From contig OZ059897.1 in assembly GCA_964057225.1 (NCBI GenBank), positions 16,244,001 through 16,308,000 of the forward strand: a stretch of 64,000 bases of DNA. Direction: 5' to 3'. The translations under genes and the position numbers were made by a program. Under the pieces are notes generated by a model. That model made no database searches. It had not been told where the DNA came from and saw only the letters and a program-made list of their open reading frames with translations. Source of the DNA: Auanema rhodensis (taxonomy: Eukaryota; Nematoda; Chromadorea; Rhabditida; Rhabditidae). Positions 15,001 to 25,615 of this stretch are shown here, piece after piece. Within the stretch, counting starts at the first letter, position 1; every line of letters starts with the position of its first letter.

Positions 15001-18000
15001 CACAAGATTTGTTCACAAAAAAGTTCAGGCTGTAGTCACGTTCTGCCCGGTGAATGAACATTTTTTTCGAAAATCATCTACTAAAATCTAATAAAAATAG
15101 TTTGAGGTTGGGTATTCAGATGTGTAGAATCTCAATCTCCTAGTGAGATTTGGCTAGGATTTCTGCTTTTTCCGGAAAAGGGGTTTATACCGAGACCATC
15201 CACAAGATTTGTTCACAAAAAAGTTCAGGCTGTAGTCACGTTCTGCCCGGTGAATGAACATTTTTTTCGAAAATCATCTACTAAAATCTAATAAAAATAG
15301 TTTGAGGTTGGGTATTCAGATGTGTAGAATCTCAATCTCCTAGTGAGATTTGGCTAGGATTTCTGCTTTTTCCGGAAAAGGGGTTTATACCGAGACCATC
15401 CACAAGATTTGTTCACAAAAAAGTTCAGGCTGTAGTCACGTTCTGCCCGGTGAATGAACATTTTTTTCGAAAATCATCTACTAAAATCTAATAAAAATAG
15501 TTTGAGGTTGGGTATTCAGATGTGTAGAATCTCAATTTCCTAGTGAGATTTGGCTAGGATTTCTGCTTTTTCCGGAAAAGGGGTTTATACCGAGACCATC
15601 CACAAGATTTGTTCACAAAAAAGTTCAGGCTGTAGTCACGTTCTGCCCGGTGAATGAACATTTTTTTCGAAAATCATCTACTAAAATCTAATAAAAATAG
15701 TTTGAGGTTGGGTATTCAGATGTGTAGAATCTCAATCTCCTAGTGAGATTTGGCTAGGATTTCTGCTTTTTCCGGAAAAGGGGTTTATACCGAGACCATC
15801 CACAAGATTTGTTCACAAAAAAGTTCAAGCTGTAGTCACGTTCTGCCCGGTGAATGAACATTTTTTTCAAAAATCATCTACTAAAATCTAATAAAAATAG
15901 TTTGAGGTTGGGTATTCAGATGTGTAGAATCTCAATCTCCTAGTGAGATTTGGCTAGGACTTCTGCTTTTTCCGGAAAAGGGGTTTATACCGAGACCATC
16001 CACAAGATTTGTTCACAAAAAAGTTCAGGCTGTAGTCACGTTCTGCCATGTGAATGAACATTTTTTTCGAAAATCATCTACTAAAATCTAATAAAAATAG
16101 TTTGAGGTTGGGTATTCAGATGTGTAGAATCTCAATTTCCTAGTGAGATTTGGCTAGGATTTCTGCTTTTTCCGGATAAGGGGTTTATACCGAGACCATC
16201 CACAAGATTTGTTCACAAAAAAGTTCAGGCTGTAGTCACGTTCTGCCCGGTGAATGAACATTTTTTTCAAAAAGCATCTATTAAAATCTAATAAAAATAG
16301 TTTGAGGTTGGGTATTCAGATGTGTAGAATCTCAATCTCCTAGTGAGATTTGGCTAGGACTTCTGCTTTTTCCGGAAAAGGGGTTTATACCGAGACCATC
16401 CACAAGATTTGTTCACAAAAAAGTTCAGGCTGTAGTCACGTTCTGCCCGGTGAATGAACATTTTTTTCGAAAATCATCTACTAAAATCTAATAAAAATAG
16501 TTTGAGGTTGGGTATTCAGATGTGTAGAATCTCAATTTCCTAGTGAGATTTGGCTAGGATTTCTGCTTTTTCCGGAAAAGGGGTTTATACCGAGACCATC
16601 CACAAGATTTGTTCACAAAAAAGTTCAGGCTGTAGTCACGTTCTGCCCGGTGAATGAACATTTTTTTCAAAAAGCATCTATTAAAATCTAATAAAAATAG
16701 TTTGAGGTTGGGTATTCAGATGTGTAGAATCTCAATTTACTAGTGAGATTTGGCTAGGACTTCTGCTTTTTCCGGAAAAGGGGTTTATACCGAGACCATC
16801 CAGAAGATTTGTTCACAAAAAAGTTCAGGCTGTAGTCACGTTCTGCCCGGTGAATGAACATTTTTTTCAAAAATCATCTACTAAAATCTAATAAAAATAG
16901 TTTGAGGTTGGGTATTCAGATGTGTAGAATCTCAATCTCCTAGTGAGATTTGGCTAGGACTTCTGCTTTTTCCGGAAAAGGGGTTTATACCGAGACCATC
17001 CAGAAGATTTGTTCACAAAAAAGTTCAGGCTGTAGTCACGTTCTGCCCGGTGAATGAACATTTTTTTCAAAAATCATCTACTAAAATCTAATAAAAATAG
17101 TTTGAGGTTGGGTATTCAGATGTGTAGAATCTCAATCTCCTAGTGAGATTTGGCTAGGACTTCTGCTTTTTCCGGAAAAGGGGTTTATACCGAGACCATC
17201 CACAAGATTTGTTCACAAAAAAGTTCAGGCTGTTGTCACGTTCTGACCGGTGAATGAACATTTTTTTCAAAAATCATCTACTAAAATCTAATAAAAATAG
17301 TTTGAGGTTGGGTATTCAGATGTGTAGAATCTCAATCTCCTAGTGAGATTTGGCTAGGACTTCTGCTTTTTCCGGAAAAGGGGTTTATACCGAGACCATC
17401 CACAAGATTTGTTCACAAAAAAGTTCAGGCTGTAGTCACGTTCTGCCCGGTGAATGAACATTTTTTCCAAAAATCATCTACTAACCTCTAATAAAAATAG
17501 TCTGAGGTTGGGTATTCAGATGTGTAGAATCTCAATTTCCTAGTGAGATTTGGCTAGGACTTCTGCTTTTTCCGGAAAAGGGGTTTATACCGAGACCATC
17601 CACAAGATTTGTTCACAAAAAAGTTCAGGCTGCAGTCACGTTCTGCCCGGTGAATGAACATTTTTTTCAAAAATCATCTACTAAAATCTAATAAAAATAG
17701 TTCGAGGTTGGGTATTCAGATGTGTAGAATCTCAATCTCCTAGTGAGATTTGGCTAGGACTTCTGCTTTTTCCGGAAAAGGGGTTTATACCGAGACCATC
17801 CACAAGATTTGTTCACAAAAAAGTTCAGGCTGTAGTCACGTTCTGACCGGTGAATGAACATTTTTTTCAAAAATCATCTACTAAAATCTAATAAAAATAG
17901 TTTGAGGTTGGGTATTCAGATGTGTAGAATCTCAATCTCCTAGTGAGATTTGGCTAGGACTTCTGCTTTTTCCGGAAAAGGGGTTTATACCGAGACCATC

Positions 18001-20690
18001 CACAAGATTTGTTCACAAAAAAGTTCAGGCTGTAGTCACGTTCTGACCGGTGAATGAACATTTTTTTCAAAAATCATCTACTAAAATCTAATAAAAATAG
18101 TTTGAGGTTGGGTATTCAGATGTGTAGAATCTCAATCTCCTAGTGAGATTTGGCTAGGACTTCTGCTTTTTCCGGAAAAGGGGTTTATACCGAGACCATC
18201 CACAAGATTTGTTCACAAAAAAGTTCAGGCTGTAGTCACGTTCTGACCGGTGAATGAACATTTTTTTCAAAAATCATCTACTAAAATCTAATAAAAATAG
18301 TTTGAGGTTGGGTATTCAGATGTGTAGAATCTCAATCTCCTAGTGAGATTTGGCTAGGACTTCTGCTTTTTCCGGAAAAGGGGTTTATACCGAGACCATC
18401 CACAAGATTTGTTCACAAAAAAGTTCAGGCTGTAGTCACGTTCTGACCGGTGAATGAACATTTTTTTCAAAAATCATCTACTAAAATCTAATAAAAATAG
18501 TTTGAGGTTGGGTATTCAGATGTGTAGAATCTCAATCTCCTAGTGAGATTTGGCTAGGACTTCTGCTTTTTCCGGAAAAGGGGTTTATACCGAGACCATC
18601 CACAAGATTTGTTCACAAAAAAGTTCAGGCTGTAGTCACGTTCTGCCCGGTGAATGAACATTTTTTTCAAAAATCATCTACTAAAATCTAATAAAAATAG
18701 TTTGAGGTTGGGTATTCAGATGTGTAGAATCTCAATCTCCTAGTGAGATTTGGCTAGGACTTCTGCTTTTTCCGGAAAAGGGGTTTATACCGAGACCATC
18801 CACAAGATTTGTTCACAAAAAAGTTCAGGCTGCAGTCACGTTCTGCCCGGTGAATGAACATTTTTTTCAAAAATCATCTACTAAAATCTAATAAAAATAG
18901 TTTGAGGTTTGGTATTCAGATGTGTAGAATCTCAATTTCCTAGTGAGATTTGGCTAGGACTTCTGCTTTTTCCGGAAAAGGGGTTTATACCGAGACCATC
19001 CACAAGATTTGTTCACAAAAAAGTTCAGGCTGTAGTCACGTTCTGACCGGTGAATGAACATTTTTTTCAAAAATCATCTACTAAAATCTAATAAAAATAG
19101 TTTGAGGTTGGGTATTCAGATGTGTAGAATCTCAATCTCCTAGTGAGATTTGGCTAGGACTTCTGCTTTTTCCGGAAAAGGGGTTTATACCGAGACCATC
19201 CACAAGATTTGTTCACAAAAAAGTTCAGGCTGTAGTCACGTTCTGACCGGTGAATGAACATTTTTTTCAAAAATCATCTACTAAAATCTAATAAAAATAG
19301 TTTGAGGTTGGGTATTCAGATGTGTAGAATCTCAATCTCCTAGTGAGATTTGGCTAGGACTTCTGCTTTTTCCGGAAAAGGGGTTTATACCGAGACCATC
19401 CACAAGATTTGTTCACAAAAAAGTTCAGGCTGTAGTCACGCTCTGCCCGGTGAATGAACATTTTTTTCAAAAATCATCTACTAAAATCTAATAAAAATAG
19501 TTTGAGGTTGGGTATTCAGATGTGTAGAATCTCAATCTCCTAGTGAGATTTGGCTAGGACTTCTGCTTTTTCCGGAAAAGGGGTTTATACCGAGACCATC
19601 CACAAGATTTGTTCACAAAAAAGTTCAGGCTGTAGTCACGTTCTGCCCGGTGAATGAACATTTTTTCCAAAAATCATCTACTAACCTCTAATAAAAATAG
19701 TCTGAGGTTGGGTATTCAGATGTGTAGAATCTCAATTTCCTAGTGAGATTTGGCTAGGACTTCTGCTTTTTCCGGAAAAGGGGTTTATACCGAGACCATC
19801 CACAAGATTTGTTCACAAAAAAGTTCAGGCTGCAGTCACGTTCTGCCCGGTGAATGAACATTTTTTTCAAAAATCATCTACTAAAATCTAATAAAAATAG
19901 TTCGAGGTTGGGTATTCAGATGTGTAGAATCTCAATCTCCTAGTGAGATTTGGCTAGGACTTCTGCTTTTTCCGGAAAAGGGGTTTATACCGAGACCATC
20001 CACAAGATTTGTTCACAAAAAAGTTCAGGCTGTAGTCACGTTCTGACCGGTGAATGAACATTTTTTTCAAAAATCATCTACTAAAATCTAATAAAAATAG
20101 TTTGAGGTTGGGTATTCAGATGTGTAGAATCTCAATCTCCTAGTGAGATTTGGCTAGGACTTCTGCTTTTTCCGGAAAAGGGGTTTATACCGAGACCATC
20201 CACAAGATTTGTTCACAAAAAAGTTCAGGCTGTAGTCACGTTCTGCCCGGTGAATGAACATTTTTTTCAAAAATCATCTACTAAAATCTAATAAAAATAG
20301 TTTGAGGTTGGGTATTCAGATGTGTAGAATCTCAATCTCCTAGTGAGATTTGGCTAGGACTTCTGCTTTTTCCGGAAAAGGGGTTTATACCGAGACCATC
20401 CACAAGATTTGTTCACAAAAAAGTTCAGGCTGCAGTCACGTTCTGCCCGGTGAATGAACATTTTTTTCAAAAATCATCTACTAAAATCTAATAAAAATAG
20501 TTTGAGGTTTGGTATTCAGATGTGTAGAATCTCAATTTCCTAGTGAGATTTGGCTAGGACTTCTGCTTTTTCCGGAAAAGGGGTTTATACCGAGACCATC
20601 CACAAGATTTGTTCACAAAAAAGTTCAGGCTGCAGTCACGTTCTGCCCGGTGAATGAACATTTTTTTCAAAAATCATCTACTAAATGGGC
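1..20690. repeat. 200-bp tandem satellite array, about 103 monomers
   Basis: The same unit recurs every 200 bases exactly, from base 1 until it breaks at about 20685. It runs off the left edge, so the true length is unknown. Monomers differ at a few diagnostic sites: GCCCGG or GACCGG, CAATTTCC, CAATCTCC or CAATTTAC, and AGGAT or AGGAC. Rare variants recur at multiples of 200 bp (for example TGAATGAACC near 460, 2460, 5460 and 9260), showing block duplications. Each monomer carries a near-palindrome around TTTTTCCGGAAAA. A 60-codon antisense frame exists, but 200 is not divisible by 3 and it is not conserved as coding. A satellite function such as centromeric or heterochromatic DNA cannot be told from sequence. 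Confidence 0.98.
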
Positions 20691-20727
20691 GAAAAGGTGC
20701 GCTAGAACGGCAAAATACATATTATTA
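20686..20727. repeat. 40-bp terminal module, copy 1 (caps the main satellite)
   Basis: The satellite breaks at ATCTACTAAA and is followed by TGGGCGAAAAGGTGCGCTAG, then AACGGCAAAATACATATTATT. The next bases (about 20727-20750) are a satellite fragment in inverted orientation starting at ACGTGACTGCAG. The same module occurs at 28806-28845, 29096-29137 and 35806-35847. I read it as the end of a mobile-element family; the family is not recognised. Confidence 0.8.
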
Positions 20728-20734
20728 ACGTGAC

Positions 20735-21007
20735 TGCAGCCTGAACTTTTTCAAGACTTTTTCAATTTTATATTCTTCATTGATATTTTTGTAAAATGTG
20801 AGTTCTTCTTCATAAAACTTTCCTTTGATTTCTTCATCTGCAAGATCTTTAATAGAATACATTGTCGGTCCTTCCGAAGAAGGGTGGACTTCAGAAATCT
20901 TAAATGCTTCATTACTCTAATTTGGAAGATATCCTTTATCGAAAATAGTTTTATATTTTGTAATTCTGACAGTGTCTCCTGTTTTGAACTGCGCTTTGAT
21001 TGGAGTA
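20735..21007 (-). pseudogene. Polinton/Maverick integrase, C-terminal remnant
   Basis: The minus strand encodes the C-terminal part of a Polinton-type retroviral-like integrase. It shows the KTGDTVRITKYK segment, FDKGYLPN, then EIKGKFYEEEL, and a short EYKIEKVLKKF stretch like the start of the chromodomain these integrases carry. The tryptophan expected after YLPN is a TAG stop. The frame is cut at its 5' side by the LTR at 21008, and at its 3' side it runs into inverted satellite sequence inside the chromodomain start. The catalytic core is absent. Family assignment rests on recognised motifs of F54H12.3-like transposon-derived proteins. Confidence 0.7.
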
Positions 21008-21311
21008 TGTATTGAAGATAAACAATTTATTACAAAATGATTTATTTGTAATGTATATTAAATAATATTCAATTAATATTAAGAAGTCTTTATATGCGTC
21101 TACGCGCTGTGGGTCAATTATGTGAACTGATTTAAAAGTAAAACAATCGGCGTACGTCAATTCACGTAAATTTGACGGAACCGTGTACGACCGCTCACTA
21201 CAGAAATGATATTAAAAATAAACTTACTCATTCTATATTTGAAATCTATTTTCTTAATTTCTTTCTAATTCAATGACTAATTACTTATCTTTCGTATCTA
21301 TATACGAAACA
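21008..21311 (-). repeat. 3' LTR of the BEL/Pao element (304 bp)
   Basis: On the plus strand it begins TGTATTGAAG and ends ATACGAAACA. In element sense it starts TGTTTCGTATATAG, with a TATATA motif near its 5' end, and ends in ATACA. By eye it is identical to the other LTR once the inserted element there is removed. It retains the uninterrupted TCGTATCTATATACG site that the other LTR has lost to insertion. Confidence 0.88.
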
Positions 21312-21320
21312 TTCCGCCCC
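21312..21320 (-). other. Polypurine tract
   Basis: In element sense the bases immediately before the 3' LTR read GGGGCGGAA. This is the position of the plus-strand primer in LTR retrotransposons. It is short and has one pyrimidine. Confidence 0.6.
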
Positions 21321-21373
21321 GAATATTGTTTCTAGCTGTAGATTTGTGAATAATTCATGATACATTAAATTAT

Positions 21374-21885
21374 TTATTTTTGTTTAATGCATAGACATAT
21401 TACAAAATTATATCTTTGAATATCGCAAAATTTACAAATCTTTGATTTAGTACATTTTCCTTTATGTTTGTTTAAACATAAAAGACATAACTTTAAGGAG
21501 ACAGCTTCTGTCAGTTTAGAAAGTTTTGTGGAGAAGTTTCCACATTTTTCGGAATTGTGGGAGCCATAACAGAACTTGCATCTCATCTTGATTTCTTGTA
21601 CTGGCTCTTCTCTAGATTGGGTCTTAATTATCATCTAGATATTAAGTTTTTATATTCAAAAATTTACTTTTTCATCCGATTTTTTTCTTCCTCAGTCATT
21701 TTCGTGATGAGTTTACACATATGTATTACGTGTTTTTCCAGAAAGGCAAGCCTTTCAGTTATAGCAACATAAGTCTCTTCTTTCTTCTCAGTTGTCTTTT
21801 CAGGTTCGGTAACGACTTCCATATTTTCTTCCAACAGGATTTTTTAGTATTTGTTGACGACTTCTTCTTGACTCATTTTGGTATG
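21374..21885 (-). pseudogene. BEL/Pao gag remnant (zinc knuckles), displaced
   Basis: A minus-strand frame starts MSQEEVVNKY at about 21885 and meets an in-frame stop within ten codons. It continues as an acidic/lysine-rich stretch with a short coiled-coil-like segment (ITERLAFLEKHV), and stops again near 21675. A second frame (21634-21374) carries the CKFCYGSHNSEKC and CLLCLNKHKGKC zinc-knuckle pattern typical of BEL/Pao Gag. The capsid region that should lie between is missing. Gag normally precedes Pol; here it lies after the integrase, next to the 3' LTR. A TATATAAG box sits 30-40 bases upstream of the first ATG, so the piece may have brought its own promoter-like sequence. Confidence 0.7.
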
Positions 21886-22191
21886 AATGATCTTGAGGGT
21901 CAATTTTTCTGCTTATATACCTTTTCTGTTACGTGAGTTTCACGTGACGTGATGACGTACCGTGAATATTCCACCGCAACCAAAATATCGAAAAAAAATG
22001 TTTTTATTTTTATTTATTTTCTTTTCTATTTTCATACGAATAAGTTAATATTTGTTTTTCTTTTATTATTTTAACATAATTTCTATTACTATTACTGCTA
22101 CTATTCATAACTAAAGCTACATAAAAAAATTACTAGAATATTAGAAAAATTTTCTATAGTCTATCTTCTCATTGTTCCTGAGTCGATTGTC

Positions 22192-23669
22192 TCATATATT
22201 AGTTTTTTCATTTTTATAATGATCATTGTTATTGATGATGTTATAGTTTTCGAAACTAGTTGTTTTCTTATTTTTCTTGATTTCATCTAAATCAGCATCA
22301 CACTCTGATATTTCTAGAGGAATTAACTGATTTATCGATCTCAGAAAATGATTTCCTTCTGAATTTCTTATTTTTACGGTTCTTGTTTCCCGTCTTTTGA
22401 ATATATGATTTCTTCGATGATTGCAAGAGGCCATTTGTTTCTCTTCACATTATTTTCTTTGCATAGGACAATTTCGCCAAGTTTAGGTTTTAATTTATTA
22501 AAATTTCTGCTGATTGTTTTTTGATTTGACAGAACTCTCAGTTCCTCCAGATATGTATTTGACCAATTTATCCAAAATTCGGTAATGCTATTATTACAGT
22601 TTTTCATATAATCTTTGATCTCATTAATCTTTGACAAATTAGTTTTATTAGATATGTTTGAGAATTCGCATATGACGTTCTCTGGATGATAGTATTCAAG
22701 ACTTTTAGGTGTTACTATTTTGTCAAAATCATCATTTATGTATGAAATAGGTCTCAAATTAACTATATTTTCAATCTCGGTTAGAATTGTGCTCAATTCA
22801 TTAAACTCGATCTGTTTTGTCCCTAGACATTTTATTAGATACTTCTTTGTTACGCCTATCATTCTTTCACAGAATCCTCCTTTCCACGGTGAATAAGGAG
22901 TTATTTTTTCCCAATTTATGTGTTTATTTTTGAGAAAGCTCTCCAAAATTTTATCAGTTTTTATGAACTGACTACCATTATATGATATGATTTTCAAAGG
23001 TACTCTTTTTCGAGCGAAAAATTTTCGTAAATTTAGTGTTAATTCTTTGCTGGAGCTATCATTGGCTAAATCCAAGTATACTGCTCGTGTACAAAGGCAA
23101 GTAATTAACATAATCCATACCTTTTTATCAGAATTATGGCCTGTTTTTACTAATAATGGACCGGCATAATCGATTCCAATGTTTTCAAATGGTTTATATT
23201 TGAGAACTCTTTCTTTTGGATATTGTGGGAAATTAGGGTATTTATATGGCCTGTTATTTAATTTTTTACATTTCACGCATTTCGAGATTACTGTTGAATA
23301 ATTTTATTTTTGGTCATCCTGTCTTTGTTTTCAAAGTTTTCAAACATAGTTTCTTCAATAACTTTAGGTTTCTTTCTGATTCTAGTTATGAAAGTTATTA
23401 CTTGCCGAATAATGTTTGTAAATTTCGGATAAGATGAAAATTTACTCGCAAAATAGTCTAAGTCTTCTATACTTATCTATTATTTCCTTCAAGCTTTTAA
23501 CCTTTTTATTTCTTTCCTTTTCTTTCATATACCATTGCGGACCTTTTATCCAATTTTGATATGATTCATCCTGAATTTCTGTACCTCTTGTAGGTAAGTC
23601 TGCAGGGTTAAATTTTGTATTTATATAATAGAACTCAATTTTTTCGTTTTCTTTCTCTACTTTCTCCAC
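22192..23669 (-). pseudogene. BEL/Pao pol remnant: RNase H end and integrase
   Basis: The first piece (23669-23442) has the NPADLPTRG and WIKGPQWY motifs that link RNase H to integrase in BEL/Pao Pol. A frameshift near 23445 and a stop plus frameshift near 23285 separate it from the integrase core (23276-22374). The core shows the zinc-site remnant CVKCKK, the first catalytic Asp in GIDYAGP, and the catalytic Glu in GGFCERM. The second catalytic Asp, normally in SDNG, is replaced by Tyr (SYNGSQF), which should abolish activity. The frame ends with a Lys/Asn-rich tail and another shift near 22380. Reverse transcriptase and protease are absent, so this is dead by several independent lesions. 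Confidence 0.85.
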
Positions 23670-23705
23670 TAATTCATTTATTTTATTGATACGGTTACGA
23701 ATATA

Positions 23706-24552
23706 CAGTCATGTGTAAAAGAAAAAGGGCAAGATTTAGAAAATATTAGAATCTGGAGCTCAGACTACAATTTAGGAATCTGAAAAAAATCGATAATGGC
23801 TAGGAATTATGTTGCTAAAAAATGAAGCTGAATTCATTTTTTAAAACTAACTTTGAAATGTATTATTTTGGAAATTAAAATGATTCAGCTTCATTTTTAA
23901 TATGCAAATTTAGATGGTTCAAGGCAGAAGATACAGCAACGAGATGAGGGAGACAGTCCTCAGGCTCAAAGACGAAGGGTTTGCAACCCGAAAAATTGCT
24001 GCTTTTACGGCTATCTCGAAGAGCTGCGTTCAAGCCATCATCAAGGATCACAGCCAAGGAGTAGCAATGATAAAGAAGACAAAACCAGGGCGCCCACCGA
24101 AGACCACACCATCACAGGACAACACCATCGTCCGCTTGGCTCAACGTCATCCAGAATTGACGTCATCCAGAATTGAAGACGTCATCCAGAATTGAAGAAC
24201 CGATCTGAATCCGATCGAACATCTATGGAGAGATTTGGGAAGAAGGGCGGCTCAATTTCCGTCATCGAACAAGGACGAGAAGTTCAGATGCCTAAGAATC
24301 CTCTGGCGAGAAACTTCTCCGGGTATTTTGAAGAAGCTCGTCAATTCGATGAATAGAAGGCTCAAAGCTGTGATTGATAATTTCGGGTATCCGACAAAAT
24401 ATTAATAAAGTCTTAATTTTTTGGTTTTTTTTGCATTTTTCGATTTGTGGTCTGCTCACCATTTCTATTTTTCATAGTTTTTAATTTTTTGTAGTCTCAC
24501 TACTTCAGGAGACCATTCGAAAGTTTTGCCCTTTTTCTTTTACACATGACTG
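23706..24552 (+). mobile_element. Tc1/mariner-type element, internally deleted (847 bp)
   Basis: The ends are 27-bp perfect inverted repeats beginning CAGTCATGTGTAAAAG, flanked on both sides by TA, the Tc1/mariner target duplication. The element carries both ends of a transposase gene but not its middle. It has inserted between the tRNA-derived primer-binding region and the RNase H remnant of the LTR element, so it is younger than that element. Confidence 0.92.
23914..24405 (+). pseudogene. Tc1-like transposase, centre deleted
   Basis: The 5' part (23914-24195, 93 codons) starts MVQGRRYSNEMRETVLRL and encodes the paired-like helix-turn-helix DNA-binding region, with the GRPPKTT linker between helical domains. 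After a stop, a second frame (from about 24204 to 24405) has the DLNPIEHLWRDLGRR motif, normally just before the last catalytic acidic residue of the DDE/D domain, and runs to a TAA. The intervening catalytic domain, including the first two acidic residues, is missing. The join carries three tandem copies of about 16 bp containing GTCATCCAGAATTGA. Base composition is clearly more GC-rich than the surroundings, as expected for a mobile gene. Confidence 0.88.
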
Positions 24553-24557
24553 TATGT

Positions 24558-24602
24558 CCTGCCACGCGGGCGACCCGGGTTCGTTTCCCGGCCGATGCAC
24601 CA
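24558..24602 (-). other. Extended tRNA-Gly primer-binding site
   Basis: On the plus strand these 45 bases match the 3' half of a metazoan tRNA-Gly(GCC): the anticodon arm (CCTGCCACG), T arm, acceptor strand (CCGATGCA) and CCA. They lie 4 bases from the 5' LTR, so in element sense they are a tRNA-complementary primer-binding site. A normal site covers only the last 18 tRNA bases; this one extends past position 58 to about position 32. It differs from the remembered tRNA at position 58 (T instead of A), the base usually methylated to m1A. It is not a tRNA gene because the 5' half is absent. Confidence 0.82.
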
Positions 24603-24606
24603 CTTT

Positions 24607-25615
24607 TGTATTGAAGATAAACAATTTATTACAAAATGATTTATTTGTAATGTATATTAAATAATATTCAATTAATATTAAGAAGTCTTTATATGCGTCT
24701 ACGCGCTGTGGGTCAATTATGTGAACTGATTTAAAAGTAAAACAATCGGCGTACGTCAATTCACGTAAATTTGACGGAACCGTGTACGACCGCTCACTAC
24801 AGAAATGATATTAAAAATAAACTTACTCATTCTATATTTGAAATCTATTTTCTTAATTTCTTTCTAATTCAATGACTAATTACTTATCTTTCGTATCTAC
24901 AGTCCTGTGCGATGAAGGTTGCACACCCACTAGAAACCCTTATACCTTCTCAGACAAACTACAAAAATTCAGAAAAAATATATTTTGAATGTTAAAAAAC
25001 GATAATGAATTTAGAAAAAGTTTAAAACATTTTAAAAATCATGTTTAAAAGTATTTTCTGAAGTCTTCGAAATTTTCATAAACTGCTTTAAGTCTTCTTT
25101 CGTGAATTTCAGAAGTTTCATCAAGATTTCAGAAATAATTTTTTGATATAGTGTTAGGAGTACCCTAAAGGTCAATTTTTCTTTTAAACGGGAGAATTTG
25201 GTTGTATGTTAACCAAGTTCTCTTCATAGATATTCAGTAAGATTCAGATGTTGAAGCTTACTTGCTTGAAGCTATGTTGCAGACAAAAACTTTGTTATTG
25301 ATTGAGCTTTGTGCTTAGAATCATTTTAAAACATTTCTAATGAATTAACTTCTTTCCTAATCTCAAATTTTGTTATATTAAGATGAATTATTCAAAATAG
25401 TCAAAAAACACTATTTTTCCTTATAAATTTAGAAAAATAATATTGAAATCAGTTTTAGTTATATTAACATATATTTTGACTGAATATATACTATATGAAC
25501 TCGCAAACTTTTTGAAATTAAAAAAAAAATTTTTTTTGTAGTTTGAAGGGGAATTCTGGGGCCTCTAACATAGGGGTGTGCAACCTTCATCGCACAGGAC
25601 TGTATATACGAAACA
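24607..25615 (-). repeat. 5' LTR, interrupted by a TA-flanked element
   Basis: Bases 24607-24899 and 25605-25615 together make the same 304-bp LTR as at 21008-21311; I saw no difference between the two. The interruption is exactly at the TA in TATCTATATACG. The element reads on the minus strand, so this is the 5' LTR, which should carry the promoter. Confidence 0.88.
24900..25602. mobile_element. MITE-like Tc1/mariner-type element (703 bp)
   Basis: Inverted termini of 29 bp begin CAGTCCTGTGCGATGAAG and are flanked by TA on both sides. No transposase frame is visible; the interior is AT-rich. The first CAGTC bases are shared with the Tc1-type element at 23706, but the rest of the terminus differs, so it is a separate family. 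It would need a transposase in trans. Confidence 0.9.

Larger units (their letters stand above)
21008..25615 (-). mobile_element. Defective BEL/Pao LTR retrotransposon with nested insertions
   Basis: Two 304-bp LTRs (21008-21311, and 24607-24899 plus 25605-25615) bound the element, which reads on the minus strand. Each LTR has TG..CA ends in sense orientation. A tRNA-Gly primer-binding site lies 4 bases inside the 5' LTR, and a purine tract GGGGCGGAA abuts the 3' LTR. Inside are RNase H and integrase remnants and, out of order after the integrase, a gag remnant; reverse transcriptase and protease are missing. A Tc1-type element sits in the interior and a second TA-flanked element inside the 5' LTR. 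No clear target-site duplication is visible (GGAGTA left, CACTAG right). It could move only with enzymes supplied in trans. Confidence 0.85.

Noticed and set aside
1-20690. 60-codon open frames repeated in the satellite on both strands
   Set aside because: The 200-bp period is not divisible by 3, most monomers break the frame, and substitutions show no codon pattern.
1-20690. CRISPR-like array
   Set aside because: Whole 200-bp monomers abut with no unique spacers, and the genome is eukaryotic.
24558-24602. Functional tRNA-Gly gene
   Set aside because: Only the 3' half with CCA is present, and CCA is not encoded in metazoan tRNA genes; position beside the LTR marks it as a primer-binding site.
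20951-24759. Two matching short ORFs (MTYADCFTFK type)
   Set aside because: They are antisense readings of the two LTR copies; their identity reflects LTR duplication.
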